Source: Trichostrongylus colubriformis
Taxonomy: Eukaryota > Nematoda > Chromadorea > Rhabditida > Trichostrongylidae
DNA: 64,000 nucleotides
Assembly (NCBI GenBank): GCA_963978905.1
Contig: OZ022259.1
Location: 23,968,068-24,032,067, forward strand
Direction of reading: 5' to 3'
Shown here: one piece after another, positions 35,657-47,737 of the stretch
How the letters are laid out: the number at the start of each line of letters is the position of its first letter
How positions within the stretch are numbered: the stretch's first letter is position 1
Notes under the pieces: model-generated
The model's input: only the letters and a program-made list of their open reading frames with translations
Database searches by the model: none
What the model was told of the DNA's origin: nothing
Position numbers and translations under genes: made by a program

Positions 35657-36223
35657 CTGCCAAACATACAAATTAGTCACTGCGCTTTACGTAAATCGAA
35701 CGCGTCGCATATAAAAGAGGAGAACTTAAGGTACTTGTGACATTTAAAAACTGCTTCGTTTTGTATTCTTCATATAAAATGATGCAAATAAGGATGATAC
35801 GGATTAAGTGACGTATCTGAACGGAGTATAGCTGTGCTAGAATGTTGAAGGTGATTCATACAAAATTCAGTAAACAAAGAAAGGAAACACTAGACGAATT
35901 GTGACACCTAAAAACTGTAACAAAAGAAAACATGCGACAGTCCTCAGAAAGCGGGCTTCAGACTTTACTACAGAGAATTCGAAAATCAGATTTATTTTCT
36001 TCCTGCCTCTTTGTACATTCTTTGTATAGAATGATGCAAATAAGAATGGTACGTAACATAGGAACTGCATCGAATTTATATGAAATACTATCGTCAACCA
36101 ATGGCGAACTGAAAACGTTGATATGTGTCTGACCAAATGGAACAAGGCTCATTACAAATCACGGCAGGACACGGCTGTCGGACATCCTACACAATTACAC
36201 GCAATTCCCACAGAGTTCAACCA

Positions 36224-36344
36224 TCTCGCGCGCAAACGCCGCACGTCGCACGCCGCGACGCGAAATCATGACCCGAGGGTACACACCCACCACTCCCCTA
36301 TCGCATTAAAATCCCAAATGAGCGTGATGTGTGCTATGTAGGGC
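36224..36344. repeat. MULE-like MITE (family U) remnant
   Basis: GC-rich CGCACGTCGCACGCCGCGACG followed by GGGTACACACCC; only one arm is recognisable. Confidence 0.4.
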
Positions 36345-37509
36345 CGCCACGCAACGCAGATCCGCGAGACTGACATTGTACACCATCCAACATGTTTGGC
36401 AAACCACAGCGTAAAATGAGGTCACACAAAATACATGCGCGAACTTCTCAACTTCTCAATTTCATTAAGCGATTAGCTGAAGGAATCTTTTGCGGGTTTG
36501 GCTACTAAAGGGCATAGAGGAAGGATAATCACCATTATTTGGTTTCCGTCTAAGGGCTCGTGCGAAACGGGAACCAAACTAAATCTAGGCTATGAGCCCC
36601 ACGCCCCCACCCCCTCCTTAAATCCGTTTTTTAAAGAGCCCCCTCCTTGAATCCGTTTTAAAAGAGTGTTATCAAACTCACGTGCCATGCGCTAAAGACT
36701 GAAGATTGCCTTCTCAGCCTACTCCATGAATTGCGATATCTTTTGACATATAAGTCAGTGCTTCTGCGTTTTACGCTTGCAGATGAGCCTGAGCCAAACT
36801 CTGTTCCTCAAAGGTTCAGCCCAGGTGAAACCTGATTTTGTACATATCATGCAAAATAGCAAATAAATACCTCATTGAAAGTAACGCAAGGCTTTTTGAG
36901 AAATTAAAACGAAGTGATGGGACTCGGAAAATTCAAGAGGAGTTAATTAACGTTGAACTATTCCATTTTATAGATTGACATTTGCATAAACTAGCTTGGA
37001 AGCTAAATCTGACAATTAAACCCCGGTATCGCAATTTTTCCATACACACAACATGAAAAGCTATAGCAAATGATATACAGGGTCATGGTATGTACATAGT
37101 GCTATTGTTCGCTAAAGATTAAGTTGCATTTCAAGTTGTAGGCCACGCCCATCTGAAACAGCGGAGACGAAAAGATTTTGAAGCAAAACGATCTCGAGAA
37201 GCTTCTCCCATGATTCAATCATGCCTCAGAGGTGTCAAGTGTGCACTCTTCAACGGCGCCTCCCGCGTTTCGGCAAGCAAACATTGTCACTTATCGTAGC
37301 GAAGCTTTTGGAAATATCTGAACACTGAGAAAATGAAAACGATGAGAGGCTAAGAGGTTGAGAAGCATCATACAGAAAGGCTTGCTATGAGTCAGTCGAC
37401 AGTTGGATCAATGGAATTCGAGCAATGGTGGGTACGATGCGATTTCGAAAGAGAATTCGATTGTAAGGGTCACCAAGTGCAGTGTAGTGAAGTAGTGTAT
37501 ACGATGTGG

Positions 37510-37738
37510 GGGTGTATATCATTAGGACAGAAACCTCGCGTGGTCGTGTTCGGCACGCGACGGGATGGTGCGAGCTATGCGCGCCGTATTAGTTGAGTCC
37601 TAAAGCGATTACGCCTAGAATGAGGCGTAGAGCGCCGTCATCGGTTCAGGACTGAACTAATACGGCGCGCATAGCTCGCACATCCCGTCGCGTGCTGACC
37701 ACGGCCACGCGACGTTTCTGTCCTAATGATATACACCC
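37510..37738. mobile_element. MULE-like hairpin MITE with 10-bp duplication
   Basis: The element is a 229-bp inverted repeat with arms of about 100 bp: GGGTGTATATCATTAGGACA on the left, TGTCCTAATGATATACACCC on the right. It is flanked by TACGATGTGG (37500-37509 and 37739-37748). A 9-10 bp duplication is typical of Mutator-like elements. The centre, AAGCGATTACGCC, is shared with 12742-12965 and 47098-47215. Confidence 0.8.
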
Positions 37739-37788
37739 TACGATGTGGTATTGTCTCATGGACAAGTCTATGAATCCCCACTATACAT

Positions 37789-39411
37789 TGTGTAGATGGG
37801 TGCGAGAGACTCTAGGGTATGGTGGCCCTTGCGATGTAATAAATGAATAAAGGCGGTTCAGTGGAATTGTTTATCAATAACGTAGAGTGCGAGATCGAGA
37901 AAGGTGGTGAGGGCGCCGTTCCCTATCACCGTAAAATAGAGGAGTGCTTACTTTGGCCGCACTGCCCAACTCCTCCCCCCTCAACGAGGGAGAGAGGGGT
38001 CTGACGATTACAGAAGATAGCAGGGGTCGTCGTCGACGACGACAGTAGATGGGTGCGAGAGACTCTAGGGTATGGTGGCCCTTGCGATGTAATAAATGAA
38101 TAAAGGCGGTTCAGTGGAATTGTTTATCAATAACGTAGAGTGCGAGATCGAGAAAGGTGGTGAGGGCGCCGTTCCCTATCACCGTAAAATAGAGGAGTGC
38201 TTACTTTGGCCGCACTGCCCAACTCCTCCCCCCTCAACGAGGGAGAGAGGGGTCTGACGATTACAGAAGATAGCAGGGGTCGTCGTCGACGACGACAGTA
38301 GATGGGTGCGAGAGACTCTAGGGTATGGTGGCCCTTGCGATGTAATAAATGAATAAAGGCGGTTCAGTGGAATTGTTTATCAATAACGTAGAGTGCGAGA
38401 TCGAGAAAGGTGGTGAGGGCGCCGTTCCCTATCACCGTAAAATAGAGGAGTGCTACTTTGGCCGCACTGCCCAACTCCTCCCCCCTCAACGAGGGAGAGA
38501 GGGGTCTGACGATTACAGAAGATAGCAGGGGTCGTCGTCGACGACGACACTCCCGCCGGCACAAGAATAACGAATAATACATCAAATTTATCAATATTTC
38601 TTCTTGTGCTGGCTAGCTCTTGATGAAGTTGCGACTCTTGCTCGATTTGTTCGATTTCTAGCATTAAGTCCTTTTTATCGGACTTTGTTTTACAATTTTT
38701 GTACTCTTCTCGTATCTCATTATAGAGTTTCGTGAGATTTTCTTTCCCTTCTCTAAGCTGGTTTATACCGCTCTGTAGCAGTGATGTTGTTTCTTTACAC
38801 ATTTCGTAGCTATCTTCGTCTATCGTCGGATATTCTACTCTAGCTGTGTATTGTTTATATCTGGTGACCAGATTTTTCAGCGTCGTTGCGCTGTTAACGA
38901 TTGGAATTCTGTGGAAGTGCAACGCCATTTTTGCGCGATTTCCGAAGTTAGAATTAGTTTCTGCGTGTAATAATCACAGAAATTGTCTCCAGGTACGTGG
39001 TACGGGAGTTTCCCTTTTGCGGGACGAATCAGTTAAGATTCTAGGTCGTAAAATGGACCGTAAGATTTGCTCGTATTAGAGCTGAGTCTTTGCTCCAGGC
39101 CCCAAAGATATCACTCGTTGACGCGGGAGAATTGGCTGTTAGGCCGATGCACCAGATGTGTAGATGGGTGCGAGAGACTCTAGGGTATGGTGGCCCTTGC
39201 GATGTAATAAATGAATAAAGGCGGTTCAGTGGAATTGTTTATCAATAACGTAGAGTGCGAGATCGAGAAAGGTGGTGAGGGCGCCGTTCCCTATCACCGT
39301 AAAATAGAGGAGTGCTACTTTGGCCGCACTGCCCAACTCCTCCCCCCTCAACGAGGGAGAGAGGGGTCTGACGATTACAGAAGATAGCAGGGGTCGTCGT
39401 CGACGACGACA
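37789..39411 (-). mobile_element. BEL-like LTR insertion with three tandem LTRs and a gag stub
   Basis: Units of about 255 bp lie at 37789-38044, 38045-38297, 38298-38549 and 39157-39411. They begin TG and end CA, and the set is flanked by TACAT (37784-37788 and 39412-39416). Read on the - strand, the right-hand unit is the 5' LTR. Two bases further is a tRNA-Gly-type primer site (complement of 39142-39154), then a gag start (38928). All of pol is missing. At each tandem LTR junction the first three bases of the next unit are absent. Confidence 0.85.
38380..38928 (-). pseudogene. gag N-terminal fragment of BEL-like element
   Basis: Starts MALHFHRIPIVNSATTLKN and continues as a charged coiled coil (LREGKENLTKLYNEIREEYK) resembling the N-terminal region of nematode BEL gag. 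After about 110 residues the frame runs into the LTR, where residues are LTR-derived. No zinc knuckle, protease or polymerase remains. Confidence 0.7.
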
Positions 39412-40455
39412 TACATAAAACGCTTCGTCTGTCTGTACGTCCTCCGTCCGTTCGTCTGTCATGAAATTAGGTATTATATGAAAAACGACCTGTGTAGATG
39501 GGACAAGTTTGGTATGGGTAGGGCATGAGATAAGAAGTAAATCGCAAACACTGGACCCAGTTAAGCCCCACCCACGGTGAGCGGAACGTGCCCTGAAACG
39601 TTCGGTCCTTGGATCAAAATTGTTTGCTTGGTTCGAAAATGGTCCCACGGTTAGGAAAAGATGGGCTAATGTCAGCCATGAAACTCATGAAAGAGGCCTT
39701 GGCACAGTGGGCAGAGCGCGCCCTGAATGGGGGTCCGTACAACAAAATTCATAACTCGGTTCCAACACAGCCTTGTGATCAGGAAAAATCGGCTTGAACA
39801 CACTTAGAATGATAGAAAACCTACCCATAGTGGGCGGCGTGATGTGGTAATGGGTACCGAGTAAATTGATAAAAAAGGCAATTTCGATCGACACACTGAC
39901 ACTCATGATGTCACGTGCACAGTAGTGTGCGCCAGCCAACTGGTATAAGATAAACGGCATAGTAGAGCAATGGATACTCGTCGAAAAAATTTGAAAAGAA
40001 CCGCAGCTCGCTACATATGCGATTGTGGAATTGTGCATTCTGTTTTCCTAGGCTGAAAAGTAAAACATGCTACTGTGAAGGGAGCTTTCACCAACAACAA
40101 CAACACTCGTAAACTCGTTATAAATCGAGAAAGTGTTTACTTTTTAGCTTTTTGTTAACGAAAATGATTAAGTTGGCGAAAATAGGGTTACCTACTTCAA
40201 AAAGCGAAGGAATGCGGTCGAATCAGCTCGTGCAAAAGTCTGACAGAAAGGGAGGCTCGTCAACACACACGTTCCGTCACATTGACATTGTGTGGGATGT
40301 AGAACTACGCTCAAAATAAAGCTTGGGCTTCAAATCCCAACAACATGGGGTACATCTAGCTCGCATCCATCGTTTCGCACGCTGGACGTCATGACGCGAA
40401 TTTTCTGCCCTAATGGCACACAAATCATAGGCGTGTAGTCATTGTAAAGTATCTA

Positions 40456-41809
40456 TTGGGTTGAGGAATAAATCCCCGCGGTTTTTTTCAACCCCAATTT
40501 TCACATTGCTCCCATCATCTTTCGACAAAACTCATATACGTTATCGATAGAGCTTTTTGCTCTACAAAATGCTGCTATTGATTTTTTCGATTCCTTCGAC
40601 TACCTAATGTTCTTGAGGTTTGGAAATGAAGTAAGTTGAAGGCGAAAATTGGCACTCTCGACACCTCATCTTCCTAGTCTACCATCGAGATCAAAAAATG
40701 CATGTGTATATGTTTTCGATACAGCTTTTCCAGCTCTACAGAATGGTTCTACTTTTTATAGAAATCGCTCAACTTTTTGCTGTTTTTAAGGCTCACAAAC
40801 GCAGTATTCGCAAAAGTGTGCACTTTCGTTATCTCCTCTTCCTCGCCTACCATCGAGATCGAAGAGAACATCCAGGTATGCGTTCGAAAGAGCTTTTTTG
40901 CTCTACAAGATGATACCACTATTCTTTTGTATCCTGTCCATGTAGGGATATGCTTCCACCTGTTTTTCAAATCAAAATTGTGTGATGAAAATTAATTTCT
41001 TGGCAAAGTGTTCCGTATACTTCGATAGAGCTCTTTTCGCTCTACAAGATGGTTTTTACGGTTTCTGTTCGAACCGATTTTTCACATTTTTTTGATCATT
41101 CAAAAGTGGACGAAATCGAGCATTTTTCACACCATGTGATGAAAATGCTCGATTTCGTCGACTTTTAAAAGATCAAAAAAATGTAAAAGTCAGTTCGAAC
41201 AGAAACCGTAAAAACGGTCTTGTAGAGCGAAAAGAGCTCTATCAGTATACGGAACACTTTGCCAAGATATTAATTTTCATCACACAATTTTGATTTGAAA
41301 AACAGGTGGAAGCATATCCCTACATGGACAGGATACAAAAGAATAGTGGTATCATCTTGTAGAGCAAAAAAGCTCTTTCGAACGCATACCTGGATGTTCT
41401 CTTCGATCTCGATGGTAGGCGAGGAAGAGGAGATGACGAAAGTGCACACTTTTGCGAATACTGCGTTTGTGAGCCTTAAAAACAGCAAAAAGTTGAGCGA
41501 TTTCTATAAAAAGTAGAACCATTCTGTAGAGCTGGAAAAGCTCTATCGAAAACATATACACATGCATTTTTTGATCTCGATGGTAGACTAGGAAGATGAG
41601 GTGTCGAGAGTGCCAATTTTCGCCTCCAGCTTACTTCATTTCCAAACCCATATGTATTAGGTAGTCAAAGGAATCGAAAAACCGATAGCAGCATTTTGTA
41701 GAGAAAAAAAATCTCAATCGAAAACATACATAAACTTTGCCAAAAGATGAAGGAAACAATGTGAAAAACGGGGTTAAAGAAAACAGCGGGAATTTATTCC
41801 TCAACCCAA
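40456..41809. mobile_element. 1354-bp palindrome, mariner-type MITE
   Basis: The two halves are near-perfect reverse complements about a centre at 41133. Ends read TTGGGTTGAGGAATAAA and its mirror, with TA on both sides; this end resembles mariner termini. ORFs at 40698-40995 and 41270-41567 are mirror images of each other, so they reflect the palindrome, not genes. Confidence 0.85.
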
Positions 41810-42037
41810 TATAATGCGTTAGCTACGAACTCTTCTCAAAGCAGCCTTCAAATTTCAAAACAGTGAAAATGACGAGTTGTGGACGAGTAGAGGGTAAAAG
41901 GTGCGAGAACACAGAGTAAGCGTTTGGAAGAGAGATCAGAAGCGTAAGGTAGATGATAACAACGGTAAAAACGATAGATTTGACATGCAGTGAGAACAAT
42001 TGACTTCACTGACTGAAATAGCCTTGATGCCTCTTGT

Positions 42038-43113
42038 GAGCTGACAAGGGAAGGACCCCAGGTCAAAGTAGCCATTCGGAATGGGATACCTATGGTCCGA
42101 CGTAATTTCGGACGCTGATTCGAATCTGTATTCGAAATTTGCGGAACGATTCTCTGGGCGGAGTTATGGCGGGTTTTTTGAAAAAACAGTACTATTTTAT
42201 GGTAAGTTTGGAAGCCCATAGCACTCCAGCCAGACGTTCTTGCGCAAAACCAGGGCGATTTTCGTGTTCAGGGAGTCAAACTACCACAAAGGACAAATTT
42301 TTAGCAATTTGAGAATTTGACCAAATTTCGGAAATACGGGCTATGGGGTGGCAGCCCATTGAACAAAGGAGAGGTCGTTGACCCTTGCCTAGGAAGTGCT
42401 CCTATTCGACGACTGTTTCGTACATTTAGTGCGATGGGCAAGTGTAAAAGGTATGTGTGGGCTATCTTGTTCAGGTTTCAGGGTTTTCTGTAAAAGAAAA
42501 TTCAAAACCTACCACTTCACCCCCTGGCCACCCCCAATTTTCCGAAGTTGGACCAAGAACTGGATTTGGCTGAAAATTTGCACAGAGGGGTAATTCGACC
42601 CCCTGTGCACGAATATCACAATCTTTTTACGCAACAACGCCTAATTCGTGTGATACGGGGACCTCTTCGACTCGGTGTCGTTCCTTTGTGAGTAGTGTTA
42701 GCAGTTATAACTAAAGTGGCAGAGTAAATGATGGGTACGATGGGTACCAGTACAAGGAAACGTCCAGCCGTGAAAGGAAAGCACATACTGACAATGAAAT
42801 ACAAAATGCAAAAAAACCCGCACCGACGGGGAGCAAGCCCTTGGCCCTCGTCGTGCAGTTCCGGAACACTACCAATGAGCCACTGAGACTGTTTCCAGTT
42901 ACGCAACGGCCGCGCCTATGACCTAGTGCCTCGCCAATGAGGTCCACCGTGTTGCCGTTCATCCAGAAAAACCTCCATAACTCGGCTCAGAGAATCGTTC
43001 TTCAAATTTCGAATACAGATTTGAGATCAGCGTCCGAAACTGCGTCGGACCATATGTATCCCATTCCGAATGGCCACTTCGACGTGGGGTCCTTCCCTTG
43101 TGAGACCGGGTCT
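42038..43113. mobile_element. Foldback element, 145-bp arms
   Basis: Left arm 42041-42185 and right arm 42962-43110 are diverged reverse complements (AAGGGAAGGACCCC, GCCATTCGGAATGGGATAC, CTGTATTCGAAATTTG). The interior of about 780 bp has no recognisable protein. Confidence 0.65.
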
Positions 43114-43674
43114 ACTAACCTCGTCTTTGACCTTCCCCCTTAGCATTACTGATGAAGGTATACGCTTAGGATAAGCGTGAATTATGCCTGACGGTAAATC
43201 AAGGAAGATATTATGGTGCTTTCCGAAGCGGATAGGACACTATTCTAAACGCACATATCACACGGAAAAACCAATGACATTTTTTGAAAGAAGCTCCTCA
43301 ATCGAAGCCTGAGCTAGATTAGTGCACAAATCAATCAACAAACCGTGAAAACCAGATGCATGGCGCATTTATGAGCAATGACGGGCGTTTCCGCCCTTCT
43401 CTGCTGTCGCATCGCTATCCTAGCAATACCATTCCACACCATAAATGCTCCCCTCTATTCAATGAGCAATGTTGCAATTTTTCCTTTTAAATTTTTCTAA
43501 TTCCACGACATTTCCCAGGAAACACACTTATTTCAAGTCTACCTTTCGTCTTGAGTATATACAAAATGTTTATGATCAAAAAAATCATTTACCATATCCA
43601 AATTTTTTCGCTGTATTATGTACTGGAGTAATTGAATATAATATAGAAATACTGGCTTAAAAATGGTATAGTGA

Positions 43675-43920
43675 CAAATGGCGCGCACTTACACTAGCAT
43701 GATGCGGAGATCAAATCCCGCATTAACGCTCGCCCAGATCAGCCAAGCCTTCCTGTCTCATCGGGATGGGTGAATTAGTACCGAAATCGGGTGGAAGGGT
43801 AAAGGCACTGATTTTTACATCGGCTGTCCCCCGCAAGTCATTTTATAGGCCAAATCGTATTCACCTGCCACCACGATTTTCAGTGGAACTGGAATGCGCG
43901 GCGCATTCCACAGGAGGGAT
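43675..43920 (+). repeat. tRNA-derived SINE-like repeat, second copy
   Basis: CACTAGCATGATGCGGAGATCAAATCCC has an A-box/B-box-like layout; downstream CAGCCAAGCCTTCC and CCACGATT...GCATTCC parallel 5914-6150. Confidence 0.4.
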
Positions 43921-44599
43921 TGACTAACGCCAAAAATTTTATCCTTTATCCTTTTTATCAAAATATCGAGTTAATACAATCGAGTACAGCAATTAATAAA
44001 ATCATTAATGAAGAAGATCCCTGAACGTCCACTTTCCATGTTACTGATAATATCAAAAGCTTGAACCAGATTTATTAGAAATCACTGAAGCATTAAAAGT
44101 GACGAATTACTACTTGATAATGTCATCGTTAATTTTTCACTTTATTTAATTGTATTTGTTAAAAATTTGAAAAAATGGTATTGAAGCACATATTTCATCC
44201 GAAAATATTGATTTGAGAATACCATTTGTGGAGGGAAGGAAGACTGAGGTGGTATGGGTGGTATTTGCTGGTGAGTCGCCTTGGCTCAACGTATTCTCTA
44301 CGCCGGCCGTCCACAATAGAAGAAACGAGGCGGATGTTTTCAACAGCAAGCAGTGTTGTTGTTGTTTATGACGACGTTGTGGCATATTACTTAAGCAAGT
44401 ATGAGAAAGTTATTTGCTGACGTACCGACGCAGAAATAAAACTTAAAGCGCTTTCCAAAATATGCCTGGATAGCATTCTCAATGAAGGAACGTAAAAGCG
44501 TCCAACTATTAGGTGTTTGCAGAATAAATGGCCGAAACGTAACTGGCCATAACTTCGCTCACACACAACTTTATTTGTCGAAACAAAAACCGCTCGAAT

Positions 44600-44869
44600 C
44601 TACAGAATTTTGCCGACGATCTGATGAAGGAAATATGCCATCACGACCAAATATGGATTGCTAGAATTAGTAAGGTCAAGAATGGCATTTTTACCGTGCA
44701 TAGCATCGGCGAATTTTTTCTGACGCAGTTTTGCATCAAGAACCCTGAAAAAGTGGTAATTTGTCAGGGATAGGTCTGAGGAATAAGGAGGGTGAGGGAG
44801 AGTCCCAATGCCTAGATGCATCAGCTTTTGCTGGGTGCGCAAAACCACGCAAAATCCCACACTTCGCAA
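44600..44869 (-). pseudogene. Mariner transposase C-terminal fragment, left arm
   Basis: LGIGTLPHPPYSSDLSLTNY then HFFRVLDAKL matches the mariner block (H)PPYSPDLxPxDYHxF that carries the third catalytic Asp (here SSDL). Only about 80 residues remain. Confidence 0.7.
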
Positions 44870-45091
44870 GTCACCCGGCAGAAACTGATGAGGTTAGGCA
44901 TCGAGACTCTCCATCACCCCTTATTCCCCACACCTATCCCTGACGGATTACCACTTTTTTACGGGTTCTCGATGCAAACCTGCGTCAAAAGGAGTTCGCC
45001 GACACGATGCATGTTAAAAATGCCATCGTTGACTTATTTTCGCAATCCAGAACTTTATCATGATTGCATATTTTCTTTACCAGATCGTTGA
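44816..45091 (+). pseudogene. Mariner transposase C-terminal fragment, right arm
   Basis: Mirror of the left arm but more decayed: the PPYS block is frameshifted, and only scattered identity (LMRLGIETLHHPL) is visible. Confidence 0.6.
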
Positions 45092-45453
45092 CAAGGTTGT
45101 GTAGATTCGAGTGGTTTTTATTTCGACCAATAAGTTGTGTCTGAGCGAAGTTATGGCGTTGTGGAAAAAGTGGTCCGCTTTAGCCATTCATTCTGCACAC
45201 ACCTAATACATGTGTGGCCAACACAAAAAAAATTTACAGGATACAATTAAAAAAAATTTACAGGATACAATTTCGTTAGAGTCGCCGTAACTTGGCTGAC
45301 TCATGAGATTTGGTCTACGAACCAAGACGCATGTGTCGTGAACACCTTTATCTATTCGCTTCGAGACGTAGAGGCCACTGAAAAGTAAGTGTGGTTTCCG
45401 TGTGCTACAGGACATTCCAAGTGGGCCATGCAAGGCGTTGACACACCTCTTAC

Positions 45454-46771
45454 AAGGAAGGCCCATCAGGTCAAGGTGAGCTTTTTCAAAACGGTCTTTT
45501 TCATTTTATAGAGTCATTACATTAAGCAAAAAACCGGTCTCAAATTCGGCTTAATGGTTTTGGCGGGGTCTAAAAATGAGTGCTAAAGTTACTTGGAAAA
45601 AAGCAATTTTGACCAGTTTGTTGCTGTGCTTTCCAGCTGTGACCTTCAGTATATGCATACCAGGGAGACCCTTCAAACCTACGCCAGAACCACTGCGAAC
45701 AGGATACAAAATGTGGAGTCACCTTTGATTACCGGCAAGTGAGGCGTAGAGAACCCATAGGGGATGCACAGGCCTGATCATCCGTAGCGGTTGGATGGAG
45801 GAATGGTTAGTGAGATGGACTGGCATTGGCACAGTGGAGGAGGAGTTTGTGGTTCGACTCCCCCCCCACGTCTTCGCTCTTACACTTCCTTGATTTTATT
45901 TGTCCAGCGTTATACTATTTGCGCTCATGCAGAATGACTGCAATTTTCGTTGCTGGTGCACCAAAGTGACCTCTTTTACAAACTTTCAGTGGTTAACGTG
46001 TTTGGACCCTTCGGCGCCCCTAGCACGCGTGCCAGGCGTTTTCCTGCGAAACTAGTGTGATATTCGTACTCAGAAGACTCAATTAGCCCTTGATCCAAAA
46101 TATGACCCAAATTGAGATTTTGACCCAAACTCGGGACAATGGGATGGACATGGCCACATAGTCACTGCTGTGGTTATACAAACGAACAACTAGTAGCCTC
46201 GATTAAATTTAATGGAGCATGTGTAGAATCAACGCAATCCAAGGGAACTGCACCTAGCAACACCATGCAATGCAAAGAGATAGCAAATATTCCTATATAT
46301 CGGCTACCGACCTCTTTTCGTTGAGTGCTCTTTACTATGATGGAGCATGTGTAGAATCAACGCATCAGAATCAGTAGTATTACTAGTGAACGCCCACTTT
46401 CTGGAGTTTGGGCCAAAATCGCGATTAGACTGAAAACTTGTCACCTAGGGTAGTTCGACCCCTTGAGCATGATATCACACGTGCTTTGCGGGAAAACTCG
46501 AAAACTCCCTGTTATGAGCGTTGGCAGGTCCAGACAAATCATTCGCTTAGTACGGTACATTTTGCACGTGTGGTCATTCATGAGCATAAATGGATGAAGA
46601 CTAAAAATGCAACAATTTCTCCTCAGTGGGGATCAAAACAGCAATTATTTTCTGGGGCCCCCGAAACCATTTAGCCGAATTTGAGACCAGTTTTTTGGTT
46701 AATGTATGTGACCCTATAAAATGCAAAAAAAACGTTTTGAGAAAGCTCACCTTGACCTGATGGGCCTTCCT
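45454..46771. mobile_element. TIR element family S, copy 2, with tRNA-like core
   Basis: Same 125-bp terminal inverted repeats as 19380-20687, interior inverted relative to it. A box TGGTTAGTGAG (45804-45814) and perfect B box GGTTCGACTCC (45851-45861) lie inside. Confidence 0.75.
45804..45861 (+). promoter_or_regulatory. Putative pol III internal promoter inside family S
   Basis: A box and B box are 36 bp apart, within the tRNA range. The first copy of the element (reverse complement of 20278-20288) also keeps an exact B box, GGTTCAAATCC, although its surroundings have diverged. Confidence 0.5.
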
Positions 46772-47097
46772 CGTTAGAGCGCAGTCAATTCACAACGGGA
46801 TCAACAATACAATACACTTGCCACGTGCGGTAGCACAATTTGTTTGGCGCGGTGACCCTAGTCGAGTATCCTGCGTCGCACACCAGTCACTGTCGCAAAC
46901 GGTTGTTCAGAGCTGCTGATTAGGGCAATAGAACGATTAGGCGATTAGGTGAAAGGAAGATGATACCTATCGATTGAGGGCATAGGCAATCAGGCAATCA
47001 GGGGAATCGTGAATGGAGCAAGGTCACCTGAATCGATTTGTGCCTTTTTCATTCCTATTCGCTTCAATCCTCAACTTTGAATGGTGCACTGGGAATG

Positions 47098-47215
47098 ACA
47101 GGTGTGTACCCTTGCTTTGAGATTCCCTTATGTAGCGTGTCGCAATGCGTCGCGAGCTAGGGACGTCGCTGTAGTTGGGTTTCAAAGCGATTACATCTCA
47201 ACTACAATACCGCTC
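47098..47215. repeat. MULE-like MITE (family U) remnant
   Basis: CAGGTGTGTACCC, then GTCGCAATGCGTCGCGAG, and the family centre CAAAGCGATTAC; right arm missing or diverged. Confidence 0.4.
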
Positions 47216-47520
47216 CTAATTCCTGCTAAATCCACGGGTTGCGTCAGAAAAATCTGTGGCAATCCCCTTTTTTGCCATAACTATGCAGAGGTGATCCAAC
47301 TGCTTTAATAAACAGACAGGTGGCTAGAGACCGCAAGTCAAATCTTCTTATGTAGAAAAGGTTCATTTTCCTCTGTCTGATCATCTTCATTTTCGAGAAA
47401 AATGGGAAATCGGCTCTTCGAGGAGCGAGAAAGTACCTGCGGGCATGACGGCATCGTAAACTTTCCACTTCAGCTTAAAGTTCTAGTTTAGGCATTTGAA
47501 ATCAAGAAATGTCAATATGT
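47205..47520. repeat. Dispersed repeat family W, copy 1
   Basis: AATACCGCTCC..TAATT..GAATCCACGG-type left end and GCCTAAACT..AAATGG-type right end reappear in opposite orientation at about 61005-61290; a further fragment is near 33900-33960. Confidence 0.55.
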
Positions 47521-47737
47521 TCGACAAGAGCATGGTTACGTAATCATTTTGATCCCATGCATGGATGGTTCAACTTATCTGAAAGTGGCATTACAGTAAA
47601 TCTATTTTTTCAAAATTTCACACCTAGTCAGGAACGCATGTTTTGTAAAAAACGATCCATTCCAAACCTATAAGTAGTGCTGTTGATGTACTGCGAAGAA
47701 ACTGTGTAGGACTTCCTTGAAGGTAGGTCGATGGAGT

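Larger units (their letters stand above)
44509..45206. mobile_element. Mariner-derived foldback (head-to-head transposase fragments)
   Basis: Ends are TTAGGTGTTTGCAGAATAAA and its mirror TTCATTCTGCACACACCTAA, with TA on both sides. Both arms carry the C-terminal part of a mariner transposase in opposite orientations, so the element is an inverted dimer of the 3' half. Confidence 0.8.

Noticed and set aside
37789..38549. CRISPR-like or satellite array
   Set aside because: The 253-bp units are LTRs with TG/CA ends, target duplication and an associated gag fragment.
40698..41567. Conserved pair of 70-codon genes
   Set aside because: They are the same bases read from the two arms of a palindrome.
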